Positions 7,719 through 18,585 of a stretch of 37,347 bases of DNA are shown here, piece after piece; the first letter of the stretch is position 1, and every line of letters begins with the position of its first letter. The position numbers and the translations under genes were made by a program. The stretch is taken from the NCBI GenBank assembly GCA_016928395.1, contig JAFGKV010000296.1, positions 1 to 37,347 of the forward strand. The letters are read 5' to 3'. This DNA is from Candidatus Fermentibacterota bacterium. Its GTDB lineage: Bacteria; JAFGKV01. The notes under the pieces were generated by a model. The model was not told the origin of the DNA, did no database searches, and saw only the letters and a program-made list of their open reading frames with translations.

Positions 7719-9632
7719 ATGATTATCGGCACTGCGGGGCACATCGATCACGGTAAGTCGGCCCTTGTCAAGGCCCTCACCGGCATAGACCCCGATCGAC
7801 TAAAGGAAGAACAGCTTCGCGGCATCACCATCGACCTGGGATTCGCTCATCTGTCGCTGGATGGGGGAGTGGCCGGGATAGTCGACGTCCCGGGCCACGA
7901 ACGCCTCATCCATAACATGCTGGCGGGCGCTGGCGGGATGGATCTGGCGCTGGTGGTCGTCGCGGCCGATGAGGGAGTCAAACCACAGACTCTCGAGCAT
8001 ATCGAGATCCTTGACCTGCTGGGGATTCGGGATGCCATCGGCGTCATCACCAAGATAGATTTGGTAGGAGATGATGAACGGGCCGTTGCGAGGCTGGAGC
8101 TGGAGGAATTGCTGGAGACCACAGCCATGGCGCACGCGCCCATTGTCGAGGTCTCGGCACTCACGGAGGAGGGATTGCCAGAATTGCGGGCCCTTCTGAA
8201 CGAACGCGCCGGGAAGTTGGACCGCAAGCCGTTGGATAGGCCGTTTCGCCTTCCGCTGGACAGGGTGTTCACCATTCAGGGATTCGGGACGGTCGTCACA
8301 GGCACCGCCGTGTCGGGACGAGTCAGTCTAGGCCAGAACCTTGACATCGTCCCCACAGGCGAGGAAGTGCGAGTACGCAGCATTGAGGTGCATGGAACCC
8401 GCAGGGATGAGGCGTGCGCGGGGGAACGGGTCGCCATGAACATCGCGGGGCGTAGACTCCAGTGCCGGCGCGGTTTTGTCCTCGCCGAGCGGGGGATCTT
8501 TGCAGGAACCGACTGCATGGACTGCCGCCTGCGAGTACTCAGGCCTGCTCCGAAGGGAAGGCGAAGCCTGGTGGTGCGGCTGCACCTCCATGCCTCGGAG
8601 GTCATGGCCAGAGTGGTCCCCCTGGAGGACGGCGTGCTGGTTCAGGAGGGCGAGGGGTATGTACAGATCCGCACCCGGGAACCAATCCCCGCCGTGCGGG
8701 GCGACCGGTTTGTCCTGCGCTCAGAGGATGACAGTTTTACGATGGGCGGCGGCGACGTGATTGATGCCTTTGCTCCGCGGCACGGACCCAAGCGCGGGCT
8801 TACCGCGCGAACGCTCCGGGGTATAGACCGCGTGGAGGACTCGCAGGCCTTTGATGCCTTTCTGGACCAACGTTCCGGAGGAGCCACTCCCCACGAGATC
8901 GCCCGGGTCCTGAACCTTCCCATGGCCGGTGTCAGCCACCTGGCCACAGAGCGTTGCCACGCGGGTACTGCGGTGCTGGCCACCGACGGCGCACGCTATG
9001 TGTCCCGCGGCATTCTTGATCACATGGCCTCCAGCGTTACCGGCATCGTGTCGCACTTCCACGGGGAGAACCCCATGCGACCGGCAATGGCGTTGGCGGA
9101 TCTTCGAAGCCGTTTCGAATCAAGGGTCTTCCCAGTCTTGGATACCGCGCTACAGGAACTGTCGGCCCGGCAGGTCATCGTGGTGGAAGCCGGTACCGTA
9201 CGATCAAGAGATCACATCGCGTCGTTCGACTCAGAGAGGGAAGGCACACGCCTGAGAGTGCTGGCCGCCTACCAGCAAGCGGGACTGCAGCCACCCGACC
9301 GGAAGACACTCATCGCGGAGCTTGCCCGGTGTGGTCTCCCCGATCCGTCTGGCGTGATCGAGTCTCTGATTCAAACCGGTGACATACTAGCCCTGACCCA
9401 TGAGTTACTCATGCATCGCAGCGTGCTGGATGATGCCAAAGGCCGGCTGCTCCCTCAGCTTCAGTCACCGGAAGGTGTCACGGTAGCCCAGGCCCGCGAG
9501 ATCCTGGGTACTACACGAAAGTACGCGGTTCCGCTCTTCGAGCTGCTTGATCGGCAAGGTTTTACCGTGCGGCGTGGGGATGTACGGATCCTTTCTCCCG
9601 CCCGGGGTGTTGTACGTCAAGACCAATCGTAG
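7719..9632 (+). CDS. selB: Selenocysteine-specific elongation factor SelB
   Basis: A 637-residue translational GTPase that delivers selenocysteinyl-tRNA to UGA codons marked by a SECIS hairpin. It begins [14 protein letters not shown] (G1 at 7-14), followed by RGITIDLGF in the switch I region, DVPGHE (G3) and TKIDL (G4). EF-Tu-like domains II and III follow, then a winged-helix C-terminal part from about 370 that binds the SECIS RNA. The length is typical of bacterial SelB. It has its own sigma-70-like promoter and a strong ribosome binding site, and the second sigma-54 activator starts 18 bases after its stop. No selA, selD, tRNA-Sec or obvious selenoprotein is in the window. Confidence 0.95.
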   Translation: MIIGTAGHIDHGKSALVKALTGIDPDRLKEEQLRGITIDLGFAHLSLDGGVAGIVDVPGHERLIHNMLAGAGGMDLALVVVAADEGVKPQTLEHIEILDLLGIRDAIGVITKIDLVGDDERAVARLELEELLETTAMAHAPIVEVSALTEEGLPELRALLNERAGKLDRKPLDRPFRLPLDRVFTIQGFGTVVTGTAVSGRVSLGQNLDIVPTGEEVRVRSIEVHGTRRDEACAGERVAMNIAGRRLQCRRGFVLAERGIFAGTDCMDCRLRVLRPAPKGRRSLVVRLHLHASEVMARVVPLEDGVLVQEGEGYVQIRTREPIPAVRGDRFVLRSEDDSFTMGGGDVIDAFAPRHGPKRGLTARTLRGIDRVEDSQAFDAFLDQRSGGATPHEIARVLNLPMAGVSHLATERCHAGTAVLATDGARYVSRGILDHMASSVTGIVSHFHGENPMRPAMALADLRSRFESRVFPVLDTALQELSARQVIVVEAGTVRSRDHIASFDSEREGTRLRVLAAYQQAGLQPPDRKTLIAELARCGLPDPSGVIESLIQTGDILALTHELLMHRSVLDDAKGRLLPQLQSPEGVTVAQAREILGTTRKYAVPLFELLDRQGFTVRRGDVRILSPARGVVRQDQS

Positions 9633-9650
9633 ACCCAGGGGAGGCGTGCC

Positions 9651-10736
9651 ATGGTACCAATGGATACTGAAGACACACCTCCGGATAAGGAGGACGACAT
9701 GCGGGCAGTCAATGCACCGTTGAGCCTATCTGACCACTTCGGCTTTGGCACGATGATCGGCCTGAGTCCCGCCATGGAACGAGTATTCTCCCTGGCGAGA
9801 AAGATCGCCGCCAGCAATGCCACCACTGTCTTGATCACCGGGGAGACCGGTACCGGGAAGGACCTTCTGGCGCGGGAACTCCATGTCAATTCAGCCCGAA
9901 GGGAACAGCCGTTCATCGAGGTGAACTGTTCGGCCATCCCTGAAACCCTGTTGGAGACCGAGCTGTTCGGCTATGAGCAAGGTGCCTTCACCGATGCCAA
10001 GGGCCGGCGCCGCGGGCTCTTCGAGTTGGCCACCGGAGGCACGCTGTTCCTTGATGAGATCGGATACATGACCGCCAATCTGCAGGTCAAGCTGCTCAAG
10101 GCCATCGAGGAGAAGCGGATCCATCGGGTCGGGGGGACCCATGACCTCGACGTGGATATCCGCATCATGGCGGCGACCAATCGAAACCTGGAACAGGCCA
10201 TGCGCAAAGGGCTCTTCAGAGAAGACCTCTTCTATCGCCTCAATGTCATCTCCATCGAGCTGCCTCCCCTACGGGAACGGGAAGACGACATCCTCCTTCT
10301 CGCCCGCCACTTTGTGAACCATTTCTGCGCGGAGCACCAGAAGGAACGGATGGTGCTTTCGCCGCGGGCTGAACGCTTCCTCATGTCGCATCGATGGCCC
10401 GGCAATGTCCGTGAAATGAAGAACGCCATCGAACGCGTGGTTGTGCTGGGCGAATCACAGATCATCAACCCCGAGGACATCCGAATCACCGTACGCCACG
10501 AGACCACCCTCGTGCAACCGCACGGCCCGGGGAAGGACAGAATCGTCCTCCCCATTCCTGAGACCGGCATTCCCTATACGGAAATTGAGCGGCAGGTCTT
10601 CGGCCAGGTTCTCACCATCAGCGGGTGGAACAAGAGCAAGGCGGCCCGCATACTGCACATTCCTCGCCCCCGGCTGCTCCGCAAGATCGCCAAGTATGGC
10701 CTGGCCCCGGCCATACCGGTGAAGGACGAGGAGTAG
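9651..10736 (+). CDS. Sigma-54-dependent activator lacking a sensory domain
   Basis: A 361-residue AAA+ activator with only about 35 residues before the ATPase core, so no receiver, PAS or GAF domain is present. Walker A GETGTGKD is at 64-71 and Walker B LFLDEIG near 132-138. The sigma-54 contact loop reads GAFTDA (111-116) instead of the usual GAFTGA. A Fis-like helix-turn-helix lies near 330-352 (NKSKAARILHIPRPRLLRKI). I chose ATG 9651, preceded by GGGGAGG; a second ATG at 9660 is possible. It is 18 bases downstream of selB and probably shares its transcript. No sigma-54 promoter was found close by, so its targets are unknown. Confidence 0.9.
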   Translation: MVPMDTEDTPPDKEDDMRAVNAPLSLSDHFGFGTMIGLSPAMERVFSLARKIAASNATTVLITGETGTGKDLLARELHVNSARREQPFIEVNCSAIPETLLETELFGYEQGAFTDAKGRRRGLFELATGGTLFLDEIGYMTANLQVKLLKAIEEKRIHRVGGTHDLDVDIRIMAATNRNLEQAMRKGLFREDLFYRLNVISIELPPLREREDDILLLARHFVNHFCAEHQKERMVLSPRAERFLMSHRWPGNVREMKNAIERVVVLGESQIINPEDIRITVRHETTLVQPHGPGKDRIVLPIPETGIPYTEIERQVFGQVLTISGWNKSKAARILHIPRPRLLRKIAKYGLAPAIPVKDEE

Positions 10737-10753
10737 CGGCAGCGTAGGTAGCA

Positions 10754-10774
10754 GGGTTCAGGGGTCGGGGTTCA
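10754..10774 (+). repeat. Dispersed GGGTTCA motifs
   Basis: Two GGGTTCA-like units (at 10754-10760 and 10768-10774) separated by GGGGTCG. This is the reverse complement of the array at 1-34 and lies 17 bases after the stop of the sigma-54 activator gene. Confidence 0.7.
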
Positions 10775-11111
10775 GCCTGGCCTCTGAAGGCGGGAAGCCA
10801 CATCGGATTCTTCGGGGCGAGCACGGCATGCGGCGGTGTATGAGGAGCATCTTCAGGCGCGAATGGGTGCCTCTCCCCTTCGCGCTCGCACTGGCACGCG
10901 CACACGTCAGACAGATCGGGCCTGAAGGCGCTCCTACACTCGCTTCACGAGGGTGGCTCGGCTCATAGACGCTCGCTAGCAGACTTCGTCTGGGATCGGC
11001 TGCCGTGGCTGTCGGTGGGAATCCGGCCCCTTCCTGACCTGCAACTTGACCGGGGAGCTCTGCGTTCCTACGTAGCGCATGAGAACCAGCCGGAGGAATG
11101 AGGAGCACGAA

Positions 11112-11195
11112 TGTCATCACCCGGCTTGAGCGGGTGATCCAGGACTCGGCCGAAATGCTGCGGACTGGATTGCCCGAACAGGTCGGGCAATGACG
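11112..11195. repeat. Three-stem hairpin element (REP/MITE-like)
   Basis: Outer GTCAT (11113-11117) pairs with ATGAC (11190-11194). Inside are a hairpin with 7-bp arms TCACCCG / CGGGTGA (11117-11137), a TCCAG / CTGGA pairing (11138-11142 with 11165-11169), and a hairpin with perfect 8-bp arms TTGCCCGA / TCGGGCAA and a 5-base loop (11170-11190). The layout of GTCAT, hairpin, TCCA, TGGA, hairpin and ATGAC resembles the short non-autonomous palindromic elements dispersed between genes in many bacteria. No second copy is in this window. Confidence 0.65.
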
Positions 11196-11273
11196 GGGGG
11201 GTAGTGTGGAAGTTGTGCTCTGTATCGTCCGGGCACGCCCGGGGCCCCCACTTGTCTGAGAGTACATCCTGCC

Positions 11274-11291
11274 CTCGTACTCGTACTCGTT
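11274..11291 (+). repeat. CTCGTA hexamer array, three units
   Basis: Two exact CTCGTA units and one CTCGTT unit stand in tandem. Confidence 0.75.
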
Positions 11292-11308
11292 CACGGAACC
11301 TCATCTCT

Positions 11309-11338
11309 CGATACCGATAGCGATAGCGATTGCGATAG
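11309..11338 (+). repeat. CGATAG hexamer array, five units
   Basis: Five tandem hexamers: CGATAC, CGATAG, CGATAG, CGATTG and CGATAG. The array lies 17 bases after the CTCGTA array and is of simple-sequence type. Confidence 0.85.
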
Positions 11339-11397
11339 CGCCCTTGGGCGAGAAGTGAGGAGAACGTGAGCTGCTAGCCGAGAGCCAACTGCAGGCT

Positions 11398-11468
11398 GTA
11401 CTCTCAACCCTGAGAATTCTGAGGGAGCCCCCCGACCTCAAAAGCCGCACTGAACCCTGAACCCTCTG
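11398..11468 (+). repeat. Copy A of a 60-70 bp repeat flanking clpB
   Basis: It begins GTACTCTCAACC and reaches CTGAACCCTG 52 bases later, ending in further CCCT units. A second, diverged copy lies at 14474-14534 with the same order and a 50-base separation. An 18-base imperfect palindrome centred on AGAATTCT (11408-11425) lies inside this copy. Confidence 0.6.
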
Positions 11469-11480
11469 CATCCCCGCCCT

Positions 11481-14123
<2,643 letters not shown>

Positions 14124-14152
14124 CTATGTCCTCCCCCATCGTCACAGTCGAT

Positions 14153-14180
14153 GGTATAGGTTCTGATACGATGTTCCAAA
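14153..14180 (-). promoter_or_regulatory. Possible clpB promoter
   Basis: On the minus strand TTTGGA (14180-14175) is followed after 16 bases by TATACC (14158-14153), about 30 bases before the clpB start codon. It is a weak sigma-70-like match. I see no clear heat-shock sigma-32 -10 (CCCCAT-type) and no CIRCE inverted repeat. Confidence 0.3.
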
Positions 14181-14417
14181 TCCTCTCCTTATGACGCAAG
14201 AGCCGTACCGAAGCCGAGGGGTGGGAGGTGCCACTCGTCAGCAGATGTAGGGTGGGTTCGCGACGCCAAGCCCAACGCAGCGGCTCGGTATCTGCATCGA
14301 TCGCAGTCCTCCATGGCGGTGGCAAGACACCAAATCCACCCCTGCTTCCCTGTGCGAAAGGCAGGGGAGGCAGTGGGTAGTCGACAATTGGCAGAATTCA
14401 GGAACCTTCTCCTGCAC

Positions 14418-14450
14418 CCATCCATTCATCGTTCCATCCCCATCGTTCCA
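14418..14450 (+). repeat. CATCGTTCCA direct repeat
   Basis: Two exact 10-base copies lie at 14427-14436 and 14441-14450, preceded by degenerate CATCCATT. A related TGGA/ATGG-rich stretch on the opposite sense occurs at 17777-17828. Confidence 0.65.
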
Positions 14451-14473
14451 AAGTTTTAGTATTTTGGTGTTCC

Positions 14474-14534
14474 GTACTCTCAACCTCGAGACGTCTGCGT
14501 GCGGCCGGTCCTCAGAGACCCTACTGAACCCTGT
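14474..14534 (+). repeat. Copy B of the 60-70 bp repeat flanking clpB
   Basis: It begins GTACTCTCAACC and reaches CTGAACCCTG 50 bases later. Alignment by eye with 11398-11468 is nearly collinear with roughly two-thirds identity, in the same orientation. Confidence 0.6.
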
Positions 14535-14694
14535 GACCTCCTGGCGAGGCCAGCCGCTGTCCGCCAGACTGACATGGGCGCTGCCGATCTGGCGGCCTCG
14601 TGTAGACGGCAATGGTGGATGGTGGTATCGCTTGACAAGGGCAGGCACAACGGCGGAACTGTGACGCTCTCACCGCGACCACAGGAGATGGTTG

Positions 14695-15831
14695 ATGCTC
14701 GACATGCCGCTGACTGCACAAGAGACGGAACGGCTCACGCCGTTTTTCTTTGATCACAAGCTCCAGGAGCGCCTCTGCGGGCAGTTCGCTGCCGGGCAGC
14801 TCTCGCTGGAGACCAACCTGATCCATGGCGAGATCACGCCGCCTGGTCCCGCCATGATACGAGACATACCGGATGACCAATCGCCTGAGGGCCGCGCGGC
14901 CCATCGGGCCGGGGCCTCGGTGGTGGAGGGGGGACGACTTGCCCTTCTGATCCTCAACGGCGGCATGGCCACCCGCTTCGGCGGCGGCGCCAAAGGGATC
15001 GTGTCCGTGGAAGGAAAGTTGAGCTTCCTAGGCTTGAAGGTCACGGCTGCGCGGCTGCTGTCTCGCCGGTATGGGGGCGAGGTGCCGGTGTATCTCATGA
15101 ACAGCATGGCGACCCATGAGGCGAGCATCCGCCACTTAAGCGAGCATGGCCATTTCGGCTATGATCCTGCTCTGATCAGGCCCTTCCTGCAGAACACGCT
15201 GCTTCGCATCACGCCGGACGGTATGCTGTTCCGCCACGCCAACGGCACCATCTCACCCTACGGTCCGGGCCACGGCGACATAGTCGAGGCCGTGGCTCGC
15301 AGCGTGCTGTCCGACATGCAGGCCCGGGGCATCGACGTGATCCAGATGTCCAATGTTGACAATGTGCTGGCGACCCCTGACCCACTCCTGGTCGGCCTGC
15401 ATCTTCTTGATGGCGCCGAGATGACCGTCGAAGTCGTGCGCAATACGGGCACCGATGTCGGCGGAGGCCCCCTGATGGTAGATGGCAACTTCCAGATCGT
15501 GGAAGGATTTCGCCTGCCGCCGGCGTTCGATTTCACAGCGCTCTCGGATTTCAACGCAAACACCTTCTACTTCAGCCGGGCATGCTTCCACCGTCACTAT
15601 GATCTCTCATGGTTTGTGGTAGCCAAACACGTGGAGGGCCGCCAGGCCCTTCAGTTCGAACGGCTGGCAGGCCAGCTCTCAGCCTTCCTCCCGTGGTCGT
15701 GCCGGCGCGTCCAAAGAGACGGACCGGGCAGCCGGTTCTCCCCCATCAAAGACCGACCATCGCTGGAATGTGACCGAATGAGAATATCCACCACATTGCG
15801 CGACCGCGGCTTTCTCTCTGAGGTGCTTTGA
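14695..15831 (+). CDS. UDP-sugar pyrophosphorylase-like nucleotidyltransferase
   Basis: A 378-residue member of the UDPGP family (UTP-glucose-1-phosphate uridylyltransferase / UDP-HexNAc pyrophosphorylase), predicted to join a sugar-1-phosphate to UTP. The nucleotide-binding loop is NGGMATRFGGGAKG (88-101), a variant of the family's GGxGTRxGxxxPKG. SNVDN further on matches the VDN motif that holds sugar and metal. It is shorter than eukaryotic-type UGP/UAP enzymes (450-500 residues), so the sugar is uncertain. I chose ATG 14695, seven bases after AGGAG; the frame is also open from a TTG at 14692. Its stop shares one base with the next start (TGATG at 15829-15833), so the two are coupled. Confidence 0.8.
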   Translation: MLDMPLTAQETERLTPFFFDHKLQERLCGQFAAGQLSLETNLIHGEITPPGPAMIRDIPDDQSPEGRAAHRAGASVVEGGRLALLILNGGMATRFGGGAKGIVSVEGKLSFLGLKVTAARLLSRRYGGEVPVYLMNSMATHEASIRHLSEHGHFGYDPALIRPFLQNTLLRITPDGMLFRHANGTISPYGPGHGDIVEAVARSVLSDMQARGIDVIQMSNVDNVLATPDPLLVGLHLLDGAEMTVEVVRNTGTDVGGGPLMVDGNFQIVEGFRLPPAFDFTALSDFNANTFYFSRACFHRHYDLSWFVVAKHVEGRQALQFERLAGQLSAFLPWSCRRVQRDGPGSRFSPIKDRPSLECDRMRISTTLRDRGFLSEVL

Positions 15832-17666
15832 TGAAGTCGCTCAACTCAGTCAAGGAACGTATGGCCATCGGCTGGGTCACCGGCCTGGTGCTTGCCGTTC
15901 TGGAGACGGGCCGGGCCGGCATACCGGCGGGTAGCCTGGGATGGGGCATGGCACTTGTCGCACTGGGCATGTATCCCTTGCTGGGCGGTCTCGCCTCCCT
16001 CGCACTCGGCGTAGTTCCATGGCTCAGGCCGGCCCGGCGTCTGACAATGGCCGTCATCATTCTCATGGTCGTCCCCTGGGCGGTCTCCGTGATCTTTCCC
16101 CACCTCTCCCTCGCGGGTATCAGGAATCCCCTGCAGTGGCCCCGCATCGCTGCGGTGCTTGTCGGCGCGCTCATGAGTGCCGGCTGGGCGGGCCGACGGC
16201 ATGGCCTTCTGGTGCGCCTCTTCCCTCCGGTGCCCGTGGCTTCCACGGCCGGCGCGATGGTCTCGATAGCCGGAGTAGCCCTGTTGGTCTCTTCCACGCA
16301 ACCGGCCCGCGTGAGTCTCCGCGCCGATGGCAAAGGTCCCAATGTAGTTCTCATCTCGCTGGATACGGTGCGCAAGGACGCGCTGGGATGCTACGGCGGC
16401 CCGGCATCCACGCCCGCACTGGACTCCCTGGCTGCAGCGGGCCTCCGTTTCAGGAGCGCAACCAGTTGCGCGCCCTGGACCCTGGCCAGCGTCTCCTCCT
16501 TCATGACAGGATACCATCCCTCCACTACGGGGGTCTTCACGGGTGTGAACCGTCTTGCGGAGGAATTCGAGACCCTGGGCGACGTCTTCTCCGCCCAGGG
16601 CTACCACACCCATGCCATCGTGACCAATGCGTGGCTGCGCCCCCAGTTCGGCCTTTCACAGGGCTTTGCCGTCTACGATCACCGAACCCCTGTGGAGCCG
16701 CCACCCGAGCTGTACTCCTTTGCCGTCTACAGGGCATTCCGCCGGTGTGCCCTCAGGCCCCCGCCCCATCCTCCCGAGTCTGCTTCGGATGTGGTGTCAC
16801 GGGCCCTGCAGTTTCTTGGTTCGAAACCGCCTACCCCCTTCTTCCTGTGGCTGCATTTTAACGATGCCCACGATCCCTACTCCCCGCCTCGCCGCTACAT
16901 TCCCCAACGCGGCAGCTATCGAGGCCCCTTCCGGGCCACCTCGGGCCGCATCGTACGACTTCGGGAAGGAAACCGCCTCTCATTCGACGATCGCCGACGA
17001 ATCCAGGCGTTGTATCATGCAGAAGTGGAATACCTGGATACCTGTCTGAGGGGCCTGTTCGCCGGCCTTCGTGATGCAGGTCTTGACCGGCACACCATCG
17101 TGGCGGTGGTGGCGGATCACGGCGAGGAGTTCTGGGAGCATGGCAGCGTGGGCCATGGCCACACCCTCCACGGTGAGCTCCTTCAGGTGCCCTTCATCCT
17201 CTCGTTTCCCGGCCATGTGCCCGATGGCGCAGTGAGCGACATACCCACTACCCTGGCCGACCTGGCGCCCACGATTCGGTATCTGGCCGGCGTTCCGGAA
17301 TCCATGACCCAGGGTCGGGCTCTGACGGACACGAGTCGCATGCCGGCCATAGATCGGCCGCTCTTCGCCGAGGCACTGGAGTTCTTCTGGGAACTGAAAT
17401 CGATAACACTGGGGAAATGGAAACTGATTCTTGATCCTGCCTCCGGCGATACCCGCCTGTTTGACACCGCCGACGATCCGTGGGAGCGCTTCGACGTCTC
17501 CCGGGAGAACCCCCTCCTCGTTTCCGCCCTGCGCGACACCTTGACCGCCGGCCTCTCCCGCTTCGGCGTCGATGCCGATCGCATGAGCCTTGCCCGCGGC
17601 GCCTCGGTCATGGTGCTTTCTCCACAACTCCGGGAGCAACTCCGCGCCCAGGGCTATGTCGAGTAG
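15831..17666 (+). CDS. Membrane-anchored sulfatase-superfamily protein
   Basis: A 611-residue protein with about four or five N-terminal membrane segments (up to about residue 155), then an alkaline-phosphatase/sulfatase-fold domain predicted to face the periplasm. NVVLISLDT (Asp178) supplies the first metal ligand. SCAPWT (Cys213 to Thr217) occupies the nucleophile region, and ADHGEEFWEHG and GHGHTLH supply the later metal ligands. Classical sulfatases have CxPxR there. In relatives with an APWT motif I would expect Thr as the nucleophile, as in phosphoglycerol/phosphoethanolamine transferases, so sulfatase, phosphatase or lipid-linked transferase activity are all possible. It is coupled to the UDP-sugar enzyme upstream, which suggests modification of a surface glycan or lipid. 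Confidence 0.8.
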   Translation: MKSLNSVKERMAIGWVTGLVLAVLETGRAGIPAGSLGWGMALVALGMYPLLGGLASLALGVVPWLRPARRLTMAVIILMVVPWAVSVIFPHLSLAGIRNPLQWPRIAAVLVGALMSAGWAGRRHGLLVRLFPPVPVASTAGAMVSIAGVALLVSSTQPARVSLRADGKGPNVVLISLDTVRKDALGCYGGPASTPALDSLAAAGLRFRSATSCAPWTLASVSSFMTGYHPSTTGVFTGVNRLAEEFETLGDVFSAQGYHTHAIVTNAWLRPQFGLSQGFAVYDHRTPVEPPPELYSFAVYRAFRRCALRPPPHPPESASDVVSRALQFLGSKPPTPFFLWLHFNDAHDPYSPPRRYIPQRGSYRGPFRATSGRIVRLREGNRLSFDDRRRIQALYHAEVEYLDTCLRGLFAGLRDAGLDRHTIVAVVADHGEEFWEHGSVGHGHTLHGELLQVPFILSFPGHVPDGAVSDIPTTLADLAPTIRYLAGVPESMTQGRALTDTSRMPAIDRPLFAEALEFFWELKSITLGKWKLILDPASGDTRLFDTADDPWERFDVSRENPLLVSALRDTLTAGLSRFGVDADRMSLARGASVMVLSPQLREQLRAQGYVE

Positions 17667-18015
17667 TATCTCAGGAACGCGACAGGAGGCGGCGACAGCC
17701 CCACGCATCGGTTGGGGTGAACGCCAGCCTGACCCAAGATCCCTGCTCGGAATCCTTAATGCTGAAGGGAGAAAAGTGGAATGATGGGCTGTTGGACGAG
17801 TGGGTGAGAGGCTGGATGGATGAATGGACCGGAGAGTCGGCCGCCCACGGTCATTCCGGAAATCTCCCTCGACCCAGCGCAGGGCCCGCGACTCCCACTC
17901 CTTGGTTCAGAAAGGTAAAGCGTCGGCCTGCACACTGGAAACCATGAGCTGCGAAGAGCCGTGAACCACCGACCTCGGACTCCTCGCGATTCGAGGTTGG
18001 CCTCGTTCATCGAAC
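17667..18015. other. Intergenic region between convergent genes
   Basis: No gene or clear terminator is seen in these 349 bases. A degenerate TGGA/ATGG-rich stretch (17777-17828) resembles the reverse complement of the CATCGTTCCA repeat near 14427. Confidence 0.5.
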
Positions 18016-18585
18016 TCAGTAGTGCGCCCACTTCTCCACGTATGCGGTTTGGCTTTCCAGATCGAGCACCTCGATGCTCGGATCCTTGCCCGCACTTCCG
18101 GCCGTCATCACGATGGCTGGTCTGACTCGGATCACCACCATGTTGGGGCGCTTCAGCCACCGCTTTATCTCCTTCGGAAACCGGCTACCCAGCAAGTCCC
18201 GATAGGCGCGATTCTGGGGATCCGTGAGACTCCCGAGGATCTCCGCCGTTCCTTCGATCTGCACCGCCCCCTGGCACAGCGCGACGTGCGCATTGCTCGC
18301 GATGTGCATGCACTTGCGGGAGTGCCGCCACGTGAACAGGTGAAGCTCAATGCCTCGCGCGGCAACCAGCACGCTTCGCGCGAAGACCCGGTGCTGGTGG
18401 GAGGTCGCCAGGACCATGACCTCGCTCTCCTTTGAGGCCAAAAAGCGCTCGAACCGGCGATGCTGCTCCTCGTAGTTGAGGAGGGTGCGAATAGCGCCAC
18501 CCGCGGAGGGAGCTTTCCCCGGCTGGCCGCCGGGTGACCCTTGCCGGAAAGATGGGCCGCCAAACTCACGTTCGTCCATCGTCAC
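18016..18585 (-). CDS. PNPOx-like FMN-binding protein
   Basis: A 189-residue protein with the split-barrel flavin-binding fold of the pyridoxamine 5'-phosphate oxidase superfamily. The fold covers about residues 45-185, after a Gly/Pro-rich leader. Recognisable segments are SEVMVLATS on the first strand, ARSVLVAARGIELHLFTW, a Ser-Arg-Lys stretch, NAHVALCQGAVQIEGTAEIL, and a final beta-hairpin with VRPAIV. Such proteins bind FMN, F420 or haem and are often small reductases or stress-related proteins; the substrate is unknown. I chose the GTG at 18585, which shares one base with the stop of the preceding gene (TAGTG) and has GGAGG ten bases upstream. An ATG at 18579 is the alternative. Confidence 0.75.
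   Translation of the reverse strand: MTMDEREFGGPSFRQGSPGGQPGKAPSAGGAIRTLLNYEEQHRRFERFLASKESEVMVLATSHQHRVFARSVLVAARGIELHLFTWRHSRKCMHIASNAHVALCQGAVQIEGTAEILGSLTDPQNRAYRDLLGSRFPKEIKRWLKRPNMVVIRVRPAIVMTAGSAGKDPSIEVLDLESQTAYVEKWAHY

Larger units (their letters stand above)
10737..11480. other. Repeat-rich intergenic region, no gene seen
   Basis: This stretch of 744 bases separates the plus-strand activator from the convergent clpB gene. The open frames in it lack ribosome binding sites and consist of low-complexity, Arg/Pro/Ser-rich translations typical of non-coding GC-rich DNA. It holds GGGTTCA-type motifs (10754-10774), a hairpin element (11112-11195), CTCGTA and CGATAG hexamer arrays, and one copy of a 70-bp sequence that recurs upstream of clpB. 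Confidence 0.7.
14124..14694. other. Intergenic region between divergent clpB and the UDPGP-like gene
   Basis: This stretch of 571 bases has no credible gene. It holds a direct repeat of CATCGTTCCA, an AT-rich island at 14450-14468 unlike its GC-rich surroundings, copy B of the clpB-flanking repeat, and a perfect TTGACA at 14632-14637. The TTGACA has no good -10 hexamer at the right spacing, so I do not call a promoter there. Confidence 0.6.

Noticed and set aside
7550-7744. A 65-residue N-terminal extension of the sigma-54 activator
   Set aside because: It would cross the selB promoter and start codon. The receiver-like domain begins right after ATG 7549, which has a good ribosome binding site.
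11309-11338. CGATAG array as replication-origin iterons
   Set aside because: There is no DnaA box cluster, no AT-rich unwinding element, and no dnaA or dnaN gene nearby.
10737-11480. A tRNA-Sec or other small RNA gene near selB
   Set aside because: I looked for a TTCGA/TTCAA T-arm, a long acceptor stem and a CCA end and found none. The structured part is explained by the hairpin element.
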